Shown here in pieces: positions 57,001 through 64,000 of a stretch of DNA of 64,000 nucleotides. Position 1 is the first letter of the stretch. Every line of letters begins with the position of its first letter. A program made the translations under genes and the position numbers. Source of the stretch: Actinomycetales bacterium (GTDB taxonomy: Bacteria; Actinomycetota; Actinomycetes; S36-B12; UBA5976); NCBI GenBank assembly GCA_027484085.1, contig JAIXQF010000001.1, forward strand, positions 130,742 through 194,741, written 5' to 3'. The notes under the pieces were generated by a model. That model made no database searches, was not told where the DNA came from, and saw nothing but the letters and a program-made list of their open reading frames with translations.

Positions 57001-59064
57001 GTGCCAAATCGCCTTGTAGCTTCCACATCTCCATATCTTTTGCAGCATGCCGACAATCCTGTTGATTGGTATCCGTGGTCTGAAGAGGCTTTTGAACTAG
57101 CTAGAACTAGAGATGTCCCTATCTTTTTGAGCGTTGGTTATAGCGCCTGTCATTGGTGTCACGTAATGGCGCATGAGAGTTTTGAAAATCCTTCAGTCGC
57201 AGCATTAATGAACGAATACTTTGTAAACATAAAAGTGGATCGCGAAGAGTTGCCAGCTGTTGATTCCCTTTACATGGAAGCTACGCAGGCAATGACCGGG
57301 CAAGGTGGTTGGCCTAATTCAGTTTGGCTCGATCACGATCGACGCCCTTGGTATGCAGGAACATATTTTCCACCTCGGCCATCTCATGGAATGCCGTCAT
57401 TCACGCAGGTGCTTTTGGCCCTTAATGACACTTGGACCAGCGAGAGAGAACGAGTTAGCGAATCCTCTGCCCGAATCATGGAGCACATTGGATCTCGAAA
57501 TGAACTTATCGTTAAGTCCAAATCAGATTTTTCAAGAGATGAGATTGCCTTCGCAGCGAAATCTGGAGTTGATTCACTGGCATCGGCTTTTGATCCAATA
57601 AATGGCGGATTTGGTTCGGCACCTAAATTCCCACCATCCCTTGCGTTGGAATTCTTGCTGCGCAGCGAAGCTTTGCAAAGGATTGAGGAAAGTGAACCTG
57701 ATTTCCGAATAATGCAAATGATTGAACAGACGTGTAACGCCATGGCTCGTGGTGGAATGTATGACCAACTGGGTGGTGGATTCGCACGCTACAGCGTTGA
57801 TGCAACTTGGACGGTTCCGCACTTTGAAAAAATGCTTTACGACAACGCTCAACTTCTTTCGGTTTATGCACACCTGTATCGACTCACTGGGGATGAGCAA
57901 GCACTTCGGATCACAACTGAAACTGCTGAGTTTTTGATTCGCGAAATGCAAACACCCGAAGGTGGTTTTGCGGCAGCTCTTGATGCTGACAGCGTTGACA
58001 TGGAATCAGGACATTCAGAAGAAGGGGCTTTTTACGCCTGGGCGCCAGAGCAGATCATTGAGGTACTTGGCGAAGCCGACGCAGATTGGGTAATTCAGTT
58101 ATGCCAGGTAACCGAGGCAGGAACCTTCGAACATGGAAAATCAGTACTGACGCTCCATAAAGATCCTGACGATTGGACCAGATGGAACAATTTGCGAGAA
58201 AAGTTGCTGCTCTCTAGGGCAACTAGGCCACATCCTGGGCGCGACGACAAGATTGTGGCGAGTTGGAATGGCCTTGCAATCCGCGCTCTGGTTGATGCCG
58301 GAAGTATTTGCGCTCGACCGGACTGGATTGATTGCGCTGCCCGTGCTGGCGACTTATTAATTAGTACGCACTTAGGTGCAGACCCAATGCATCCTGGCAG
58401 ATTGGTAAGAGTTTCGCGCGATGGCAAAGCTGGGCTACATGCGCTCGGTGTTCTTGAAGATCAGGCACTTGTGGCAAGTGCATTCCTAGCGTTAGCCCAA
58501 GCAACTGGAGAAGATTCCTGGCGCGAATTGGCGGGAACTTTGCTGCGTGATATCAAAGATCATTTTCAGCAAGACTCTGGACTCACCGACACTGCAAATG
58601 ACGTTGAGCCAGTTGCAAAAGATGTTGCCACGAGGCAAGTCGATCCAACCGACAACGTGACTCCATCTGGTTGGGCAGCAACAATTGATGCCGCACTAAC
58701 TTTTGCTGCACTATCTGGCGATACTGAAATGCGCACTTGGGCAGAAAAATTCATTCCAGCTCTAATTCCACTAGTTGCATCTCATACTCGATTTGCTGGC
58801 TGGGGAAGTGCAATGTTTGTAACTTGGCTGGATGGCCCGCGCGAAGTCGCAGTCGTTGACCCAAGCGACTCTGGATTCCGAGAAATGTTGGCACAAGGAA
58901 CTGCACCTGGAATGGTCTATGCCTGGGGAGTCGATCAACCACTATTGCAAAATAGGCACGCTATTGATGAAAAAGCGACCGCTTATGTTTGCCGTGGCTT
59001 TGTATGTTCGGCACCCACAACCGATTTGAATGTTATGAAGAAAGAGATCGGCGTATTTAACTAG
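57001..59064 (+). CDS. DUF255 thioredoxin-domain protein (YyaL/SPATA20 family)
   Basis: 687 residues, full length. An N-terminal thioredoxin-like domain carries [15 protein letters not shown] with the Cys-x2-Cys pair, followed by an (alpha/alpha)6 barrel resembling sugar epimerases ([27 protein letters not shown]). The family is widespread but its reaction is not established. GTG 57001 gives [20 protein letters not shown], the standard start. It converges with the prenyltransferase gene by a four-base overlap. Confidence 0.9.
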   Translation: MPNRLVASTSPYLLQHADNPVDWYPWSEEAFELARTRDVPIFLSVGYSACHWCHVMAHESFENPSVAALMNEYFVNIKVDREELPAVDSLYMEATQAMTGQGGWPNSVWLDHDRRPWYAGTYFPPRPSHGMPSFTQVLLALNDTWTSERERVSESSARIMEHIGSRNELIVKSKSDFSRDEIAFAAKSGVDSLASAFDPINGGFGSAPKFPPSLALEFLLRSEALQRIEESEPDFRIMQMIEQTCNAMARGGMYDQLGGGFARYSVDATWTVPHFEKMLYDNAQLLSVYAHLYRLTGDEQALRITTETAEFLIREMQTPEGGFAAALDADSVDMESGHSEEGAFYAWAPEQIIEVLGEADADWVIQLCQVTEAGTFEHGKSVLTLHKDPDDWTRWNNLREKLLLSRATRPHPGRDDKIVASWNGLAIRALVDAGSICARPDWIDCAARAGDLLISTHLGADPMHPGRLVRVSRDGKAGLHALGVLEDQALVASAFLALAQATGEDSWRELAGTLLRDIKDHFQQDSGLTDTANDVEPVAKDVATRQVDPTDNVTPSGWAATIDAALTFAALSGDTEMRTWAEKFIPALIPLVASHTRFAGWGSAMFVTWLDGPREVAVVDPSDSGFREMLAQGTAPGMVYAWGVDQPLLQNRHAIDEKATAYVCRGFVCSAPTTDLNVMKKEIGVFN

Positions 59065-59837
59065 ATACCAAAACGTCGATTTCGGGCGGCGTAGGATCGC
59101 ACCGCGCGCAAGAAATCTATTTTGCGGAAGTTAGGCCAGTACGCCTCGCAAAAATAGAATTCAGAGTGCGCACTTTGCCACAATAAAAATCCACTCAACC
59201 TTTGCTCTCCTGATGTTCTGATTACTAAATCAGGATCGGGTTGTCCTTTGGTATAGAGATGGGCCGCAACGTGCTCGATTTCGATTTCAGTGGCAACCTC
59301 AGTTAACGACTTACCGGCTTCCGATTGCTCGATCAGTAGTGACTTGACGGCATCAACCACTTCTTGTCGACCGCCGTATCCGATAGCCACATTTACTAGT
59401 AGTCCAGGTACGTTTTCGGTGGCAACTTTTGTCTTATTTAACAATTCTTTAGTTCGCTCAGGAAGTAACTCGAGGGCACCGACTGGATGAATCTGCCACC
59501 TACCAGTAGTTCCTAAAGCGGTGACCGTATTCTCGATGATTTCTAACAAGGTATCTAGTTCACTTGGCTCGCGCCTTAAATTGTCGGTTGATAACAACCA
59601 AAGGGTTACCACTTCGACTCCGAGCTCTTCACACCAGCCAAGAAACTCGGTTATCTTTTCACCACCTGCGCGATGGCCGTGGGCGCTCGATGAACCCATC
59701 TCTGCAGCCCAGCGACGATTGCCGTCCAAGATGACACCCACATGAGCAGGTAGCTGATCTTGGGGAAGAGCGGAAGTTAATCGATGTCCATACAGGTCAT
59801 ATGCAACGTCACCAATCAACGTTCGAATTCTTCCCAT
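59061..59837 (-). CDS. uppS: Isoprenyl transferase (cis-prenyltransferase, UppS family)
   Basis: 258 residues. [12 protein letters not shown] holds the catalytic Asp and first diphosphate motif, GHRAGGEKI the next, and [23 protein letters not shown] the C-terminal substrate motif. It condenses isopentenyl diphosphate in the cis configuration for lipid carriers of wall synthesis; the short form could be the Z-farnesyl step. The ATG 59837 is chosen because the protein then matches family length and a TAACCT -10 stands seven bases before it. Upstream Mets at 59891 and 59903 are possible but would add unusual sequence. Confidence 0.93.
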   Translation of the reverse strand: MGRIRTLIGDVAYDLYGHRLTSALPQDQLPAHVGVILDGNRRWAAEMGSSSAHGHRAGGEKITEFLGWCEELGVEVVTLWLLSTDNLRREPSELDTLLEIIENTVTALGTTGRWQIHPVGALELLPERTKELLNKTKVATENVPGLLVNVAIGYGGRQEVVDAVKSLLIEQSEAGKSLTEVATEIEIEHVAAHLYTKGQPDPDLVIRTSGEQRLSGFLLWQSAHSEFYFCEAYWPNFRKIDFLRAVRSYAARNRRFGI

Positions 59838-59844
59838 GCGACCT

Positions 59845-59850
59845 AGGTTA
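59845..59850 (-). promoter_or_regulatory. -10 element TAACCT of uppS, leaderless
   Basis: On the minus strand TAACCT is followed by AGGTCGC and the ATG at 59837. This settles the start against the upstream Met codons. Confidence 0.55.
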
Positions 59851-60021
59851 GTAGATGGCAATCGAGCCGGCGTATCCCCGTAATTGTTCATAAATTCACC
59901 CATTAGCAACTCTTCAGATCGGCGTGTCTGACCCAACCAAATCACCTGTCGGAATACCGTCATTCTTATCGGGCAAGTCCGAGCCTTCCCAAGGATAAAT
60001 CTGAAAATCTGGGGTGAGCTC

Positions 60022-61329
60022 GTGACTAAATCAAACACAAATAAGCGCACGTATGTTTTGGATACCAGCGTCTTGTTATCGGACCCCAGTGCCCTGTTTC
60101 GATTTGATGAGCATGAAGTAGTTATCCCAGTCGTAGTTATAACTGAATTGGAAGCCAAGCGCACCCATCCTGAGTTGGGTTACTTTGCTAGATCCGCACT
60201 GCGAAGCTTGGATGATCTTCGCATTAAACATGGTCGACTTGATGCCCCATTGCCGCTTGGTGAAGATGGTGGCGTTCTTAGGGTTGAACTCAATCACACA
60301 AACCCAGAAGTTTTGCCAGCTGGTTTCCGACTAGGTGATAACGACACCAGAATTCTTTCGGTCGCAATGAACCTTTCGGCCGAAGGTTGCAACGTTGTAT
60401 TAGTTAGTAAAGATCTGCCACTTCGAGTTAAGGCTTCTGCGGTCGGACTTGAAGCCCAGGAGTATCGCGCCGAAACCGTTCCATCAAGCGGTTGGACTGG
60501 CATGACCGAACTCACGGTTGATTCCTCCGAGATCGATTCGTTGTACAGCGACGAATTCATAGATCATGAAAGTGCACGCGAGAACCCTTGTCACACCGGA
60601 ATCGTGCTTTCTAGTGATCGAGGAAGCGCATTAGCTCGGGTTACTCCTGATAAGCGCTTGCGACTTATTCGTGGTGATCGTGAGGCATTTGGTTTGCATG
60701 GGCGAAGTGCTGAACAACGAATCGCACTTGATTTGTTGCTTGATCCTGAAATTGGAATCGTTTCACTTGGCGGTCGGGCGGGAACTGGAAAAAGTGCCCT
60801 GGCACTTTGCGCCGGTCTTGAAGCCGTCATGGAACGTCAACAACATCGCAAAGTTGTAATTTTCCGTCCCCTTTATGCCGTGGGTGGACAAGAGCTGGGC
60901 TACTTACCAGGTAGCGAAAATGAAAAAATGTCACCTTGGGCGCAGGCTGTTTTTGACACATTGTCCGCAGTCACATCTGCAGATGTAATCGATGAAATTT
61001 TAGATCGAGGAATGTTAGAGGTGCTGCCGCTTACTCATATTCGCGGCCGATCCTTGCATGACACTTTTGTAATTGTTGATGAGGCGCAATCACTTGAAAG
61101 AAATGTTCTACTCACGGTGCTTTCGCGAATTGGCAAAGATAGTCGTGTTGTCCTAACGCATGACGTCGCACAGCGTGACAATTTGCGCGTAGGCAGACAT
61201 GACGGTGTTGTTGCAGTTGTTGAAAAACTAAAGGGACATCCGTTGTTTGCGCATGTAACTCTGAACCGATCAGAACGTTCACCAATTGCAGCACTAGTAA
61301 CAGACATGCTTGAAGACTTACCTGCCTAG
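60022..61329 (+). CDS. PhoH-family ATPase with PIN domain
   Basis: 435 residues. A PIN ribonuclease domain ([12 protein letters not shown], residues 11-22; ITELEAKR near 41; [11 protein letters not shown] near 108) precedes a PhoH ATPase domain with [12 protein letters not shown] and [10 protein letters not shown]. Fusions of this type (PhoH2) act as RNA helicase-nucleases and resemble toxin-antitoxin parts in some bacteria; here no antitoxin gene is visible. GTG 60022 follows GGGGTGAG. The gene is divergent from uppS. Confidence 0.93.
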   Translation: MTKSNTNKRTYVLDTSVLLSDPSALFRFDEHEVVIPVVVITELEAKRTHPELGYFARSALRSLDDLRIKHGRLDAPLPLGEDGGVLRVELNHTNPEVLPAGFRLGDNDTRILSVAMNLSAEGCNVVLVSKDLPLRVKASAVGLEAQEYRAETVPSSGWTGMTELTVDSSEIDSLYSDEFIDHESARENPCHTGIVLSSDRGSALARVTPDKRLRLIRGDREAFGLHGRSAEQRIALDLLLDPEIGIVSLGGRAGTGKSALALCAGLEAVMERQQHRKVVIFRPLYAVGGQELGYLPGSENEKMSPWAQAVFDTLSAVTSADVIDEILDRGMLEVLPLTHIRGRSLHDTFVIVDEAQSLERNVLLTVLSRIGKDSRVVLTHDVAQRDNLRVGRHDGVVAVVEKLKGHPLFAHVTLNRSERSPIAALVTDMLEDLPA

Positions 61330-61347
61330 GAAAAAACAACTTTTTGA

Positions 61348-61353
61348 TAGAAT
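61348..61353 (+). promoter_or_regulatory. -10 element TAGAAT of the Rpf-like gene
   Basis: TAGAAT lies nine bases before the ATG 61363 and only three before an in-frame GTG at 61357, so the ATG is the better start. Confidence 0.5.
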
Positions 61354-61362
61354 TAAGTGGTT

Positions 61363-61773
61363 ATGGTGAAAAGCATTTTGGCTTCAACCGCACTTGTATT
61401 AAGTGCGGCAGTAACTTTTCAATCAAGTATCAGCCCAGCTTCGGCGGCCATCGTCCGTACGGTCTCTGACCAAACGCGAGATTTATCTAAAGCGGAACGT
61501 AAGAAGATTTCATTTGAGGCCTGGGTTAACTCACCGATGGCAAAGTATTTGAAGAAAGTTGAATCTAGAAACAACTGCAAGGCAATCGGCGGCAAAGGAA
61601 AGTATCAAGGCACCTGGCAAGTTAACGCTGGATTTTGGAAAACTTATGGTGGATTGAAGTACGCACCTAAAGCAAGTCAAGCAACCTGTCTCGAACAAGA
61701 CCTGGTCGCTTACGAGGGTTGGCTAGCCCGCGGCTGGAGCCCTTGGCCACCAGCCAAAAGATTCAAACTTTAG
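61363..61773 (+). CDS. Small secreted resuscitation-promoting-factor-like protein
   Basis: 136 residues. A signal peptide ends near ASAA (residues 26-29). The mature part is one Rpf/transglycosylase-like domain: Glu67 in KKVESRNN is the likely catalytic Glu, GKYQGTWQVNAGFWKTYGG (79-97) is the core, and GWSPWP near 124 the end motif. Cys72 and Cys109 can form the family's disulfide. Rpf proteins cleave peptidoglycan and promote growth from dormancy. It lacks LysM or other wall-binding domains. It is convergent with fumarase. Confidence 0.8.
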   Translation: MVKSILASTALVLSAAVTFQSSISPASAAIVRTVSDQTRDLSKAERKKISFEAWVNSPMAKYLKKVESRNNCKAIGGKGKYQGTWQVNAGFWKTYGGLKYAPKASQATCLEQDLVAYEGWLARGWSPWPPAKRFKL

Positions 61774-61780
61774 GCTTTAG

Positions 61781-63445
61781 CTACTTCGGCTGGCCGATTG
61801 GGATATTCAAGGCAATCGGGCGCAATGTCTCGGCAAAGAAATCATTTCCTTTGTCATCAACCACAACGAATGCTGGGAAGTTCTCAACTTCAATCTTCCA
61901 AACTGCTTCCATTCCCATCTCAGGGAAATCTAGGACTTCAACTTTCTTAATGTTGTCCTTTGCAAGTCGAGCTGCCGGACCACCAATTGAGCCTAAGTAG
62001 AAGCCACCGTTTTCGTTGCACGCTTTAGTAACGGATTCACTTCGGTTACCTTTTGCCAGCATGACAAATGATCCACCGGCTTTTTGAAACCGGTCAACAT
62101 ACGCGTCCATGCGACCTGCCGTAGTTGGACCAAAGGATCCTGATGCGTAGCCTTCTGGAGTTTTTGCTGGCCCCGCGTAATACACCGCGTGATCTTTGAA
62201 GTACTGCGGCATTTCTTCGCCGCTTTCGATCATTTCTAAAATCTTTGCATGCGCTAAGTCGCGCGCAACAATCAATGGACCAGTTAGCGAAACTCGAGAC
62301 TTAACAGGAAGCTTTGACAGCGTTTCGCGAATCTCTGACATTGGACGAGTTAAGTCAATGTTAATGACGTTGTCATCTAGATGTTCGTCGGTGATTTCAG
62401 GCAAGAAACGAGCTGGATCAGTTTCGAGCTTTTCAATGTAGGCGCCCGTGGCGTCAATCTTTACTAGCGCTTGTCGATCTGCGGAACAAGATACAGCGAT
62501 CGCGATCGGGCAGGAAGCGCCGTGACGAGGTAAGCGAATTACTCGAACATCATGGCAGAAATACTTTCCACCAAACTGCGCACCGATGCCAAAGTTCTGG
62601 GTGAGTTTGAGGATCTCTGCTTCCATTTCAAGATCTCGGTATCCGTTGCCGTCAGGTCCGCCGCTAATCGGCAGCGAGTCCAAATACTTCGTGCTGGCAA
62701 GTTTAGAAACTTTCAGAGCGTATTCAGCACTTGTCCCACCCACGACAATTGCTAGGTGGTACGGCGGACAAGCCGAAGTTCCGATGAGTCGCAATTTCTC
62801 ATCCATAAACCGCAAGAAACTTTCGTGATTTAAGACTGCCTTAGTTTCTTGATAGAGATAGCTTTTGTTCGCACTGCCACCGCCCTTTGCGATGAAAAGC
62901 ATTTCGTAAGCATTTTCATGTCCTGGCTTAGTGTCTGAATAGATTTCAATCTGAGCTGGCAAATTATCGCCGGTGTTTTTCTCGTCCCACATGTTCATAG
63001 GCGAAAGTTGGGAATAACGAAGATTGAGTTTTTGGTAAGCGTCATAGATGCCACGACTGATCGCAACTTCATCTGGACCCTCAGTCAGAATCTGGGAACC
63101 TCTTTTTGCGCTAACAATTGCGGTTCCAGTGTCTTGGCACATCGGCAAAACACCGCCGGCGGCGATATTGGCATTCTTCATTAAATCGATCGCAACGAAT
63201 CTGTCATTTGGAGATGCGGTTGGGTCGTCAATGATTTTCTTAAGTTGCTCGAGATGGCCGGTTCTCAGGTAGTGCGAAATATCATGGATGGCTTCGTAGG
63301 CAACTTTTTCTAACACGCTGTTTTCAATGTTAAGAAATGTCCGATCACCGACCGTGGTAGTGGTTATTCCTTCAGTAGTAATCAACCGGTACTCAGGGTC
63401 ATTTTGCGCCAACGGCAGAATTTCGGTGTAGTTAAACGAGCTCAT
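61781..63445 (-). CDS. fumA: Fumarate hydratase class I, iron-sulfur type
   Basis: 554 residues, full length. The [4Fe-4S] ligands are expected in [20 protein letters not shown] and the HGASCPIAI or VSCSADR region; [12 protein letters not shown] in the C-terminal part is typical of the beta-like domain. It hydrates fumarate to malate and is oxygen-sensitive, unlike the class II form. The start ATG 63445 follows TAGGCT by six bases. Its neighbours (uppS, phoH, DUF4245) match mycobacterial order. Confidence 0.95.
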   Translation of the reverse strand: MSSFNYTEILPLAQNDPEYRLITTEGITTTTVGDRTFLNIENSVLEKVAYEAIHDISHYLRTGHLEQLKKIIDDPTASPNDRFVAIDLMKNANIAAGGVLPMCQDTGTAIVSAKRGSQILTEGPDEVAISRGIYDAYQKLNLRYSQLSPMNMWDEKNTGDNLPAQIEIYSDTKPGHENAYEMLFIAKGGGSANKSYLYQETKAVLNHESFLRFMDEKLRLIGTSACPPYHLAIVVGGTSAEYALKVSKLASTKYLDSLPISGGPDGNGYRDLEMEAEILKLTQNFGIGAQFGGKYFCHDVRVIRLPRHGASCPIAIAVSCSADRQALVKIDATGAYIEKLETDPARFLPEITDEHLDDNVINIDLTRPMSEIRETLSKLPVKSRVSLTGPLIVARDLAHAKILEMIESGEEMPQYFKDHAVYYAGPAKTPEGYASGSFGPTTAGRMDAYVDRFQKAGGSFVMLAKGNRSESVTKACNENGGFYLGSIGGPAARLAKDNIKKVEVLDFPEMGMEAVWKIEVENFPAFVVVDDKGNDFFAETLRPIALNIPIGQPK

Positions 63446-63451
63446 ATGGTT

Positions 63452-63457
63452 AGCCTA
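63452..63457 (-). promoter_or_regulatory. -10 element TAGGCT of the fumarase gene, leaderless
   Basis: On the minus strand TAGGCT is followed by AACCAT and the ATG at 63445. Confidence 0.6.
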
Positions 63458-63529
63458 ATCCGTTTTTGGAATTGCATTCGTTGGGACCGTGCCAGAGCGG
63501 ACTTGGGATAAAGCGGGCAAACTAGAGGT

Positions 63530-64000
63530 ATGGCTAACAAAAAACCAAGAGGGCGTGAGACCGCTTGGGACATGGTGTTGTCTATGAGTGCGGTTATCGC
63601 AACAGTTGGCGTAATTATGTTGCTGGCGTGGCGACCCCAAGAAGAAGTCAAGCAACGTGTTGATTATGAAGCTGCAGTCGCGAGTGCCGTTATTGCACAG
63701 ACCTGGCCAATTTCGATTCCGAAAACAGTGCCGACTGGTTATGAGGCTTCAAGTGCTCGACTCGAGCCTGAGTCTTATGGCGATTCAGGTGACATCCGTT
63801 GGATTTTAGGATTCCAAACGAGCGCTGACGAATATGTCTCACTGTGGCAAAGCGATGGCCCAGTTGGCCCAGTAGTTTCAGCAGCGACGAATAGTGCTGT
63901 GTGCGAAGCCTCAGAAATGATAAATGGTTCTACTTGGCAAAAGTGTGAAATTGAAAAACCACTTACCCGGGCATTTGTAAAAACCGAAGGCGATGTGACA
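63530..64000 (+). CDS. DUF4245 membrane-anchored protein (partial)
   Basis: 157 codons without a stop to the right edge. ATG 63530 gives MANKKPRGRETAWDMVLSMS, then one membrane helix (about 14-35, AVIATVGVIMLLAW) and an external domain. This matches the actinobacterial DUF4245 family, which lies beside fumarase in mycobacteria as well. The function is unknown. A CAAACT six bases before the ATG could be a weak leaderless -10. Confidence 0.85.
   Translation, partial: MANKKPRGRETAWDMVLSMSAVIATVGVIMLLAWRPQEEVKQRVDYEAAVASAVIAQTWPISIPKTVPTGYEASSARLEPESYGDSGDIRWILGFQTSADEYVSLWQSDGPVGPVVSAATNSAVCEASEMINGSTWQKCEIEKPLTRAFVKTEGDVT

Noticed and set aside
59838-60164. N-terminal extension of the cis-prenyltransferase
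   Set aside because: It would overlap the divergent phoH gene and exceed the family length; the promoter pattern supports the ATG at 59837.

Overview
The window looks like a chromosomal segment of a free-living actinobacterium with a compact genome and a moderate, not high, GC content. Lineage markers are a WhiB protein, the MtrA-MtrB-LpqB set, a PIG-L (mycothiol-type) deacetylase, an acyl-CoA carboxylase with an epsilon subunit, a GuaB/GuaB3 pair, the PcrA C-terminal domain, and DUF6912, DUF6350, DUF3017 and DUF4245 proteins. Convergent genes abut or overlap at their 3' ends, many genes overlap by ATGA or GTGA, and many promoters are leaderless. Gene order resembles mycobacteria and Streptomyces in blocks. 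Together this fits a streamlined freshwater-type lineage such as Nanopelagicales (acI); that placement is inference.

Layout. 1-1044 (minus): an amino-thiazoline carboxylate hydrolase-like gene and a carbamoyl-amino-acid amidohydrolase, cut by the left edge. 1233-3494: tRNA-Thr, tRNA-Met, rpmG, two hydratase genes and murB. 3491-5573 (minus): pruA, a 34-codon coupled ORF and a DCC thiol protein. 5618-9646: DUF6912, heat-inducible groES-groEL with promoter, CIRCE and terminators, whiB, and a MerR-type regulator with a cobalamin domain. 9763-15602: guaB, guaB3, a succinic-semialdehyde-type dehydrogenase and guaA. 15670-20067: a small membrane protein, a PIG-L deacetylase, pcrA and a secreted M23 peptidase. 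20241-26381: four 41-bp tandem repeats, then the cobalamin subunit of methylmalonyl-CoA mutase, sucCD, DUF6350, purN and purH. 26442-31539: DUF3017, a DMT transporter, a HAD dehalogenase, mdh, icd and xthA. 31643-34173: a type II restriction-modification pair. 34190-37135: a CNNM/CorC protein, trpS and a HAD phosphatase. 37236-42290: sdhCAB and the catalytic subunit of methylmalonyl-CoA mutase. 42380-50719: a PLP decarboxylase, an LpdA-like flavoprotein, carboxylase alpha, maf, carboxylase epsilon and beta, birA and gtrA. 50824-55446: mtrA-mtrB-lpqB-comF. 55456-55718: a highly structured non-coding element in the place where hpf/raiA usually stands. 55784-64000: an MFS transporter, a DUF255 thioredoxin protein, a cis-prenyltransferase, phoH, an Rpf-like secreted protein, class I fumarase and a DUF4245 protein cut by the right edge.

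Functionally the window is dominated by central carbon metabolism. It holds five TCA enzymes (SucCD, Sdh, Fum, Mdh, Icd) and most of the propionyl-CoA route into it: biotin carboxylase, carboxyltransferase, epsilon subunit, biotin ligase and a split methylmalonyl-CoA mutase. Guanine and purine synthesis, stress and redox regulation and cell-wall maintenance fill most of the rest. The most notable non-gene features are the structured RNA candidate after comF, the tandem hairpin repeats before the mutase subunit, a CRP/GlxR-like operator before sdhC, a terminator inside groESL, and a recurring TANNNT-N6/7-start-codon pattern that marks leaderless transcripts and decides several start codons.
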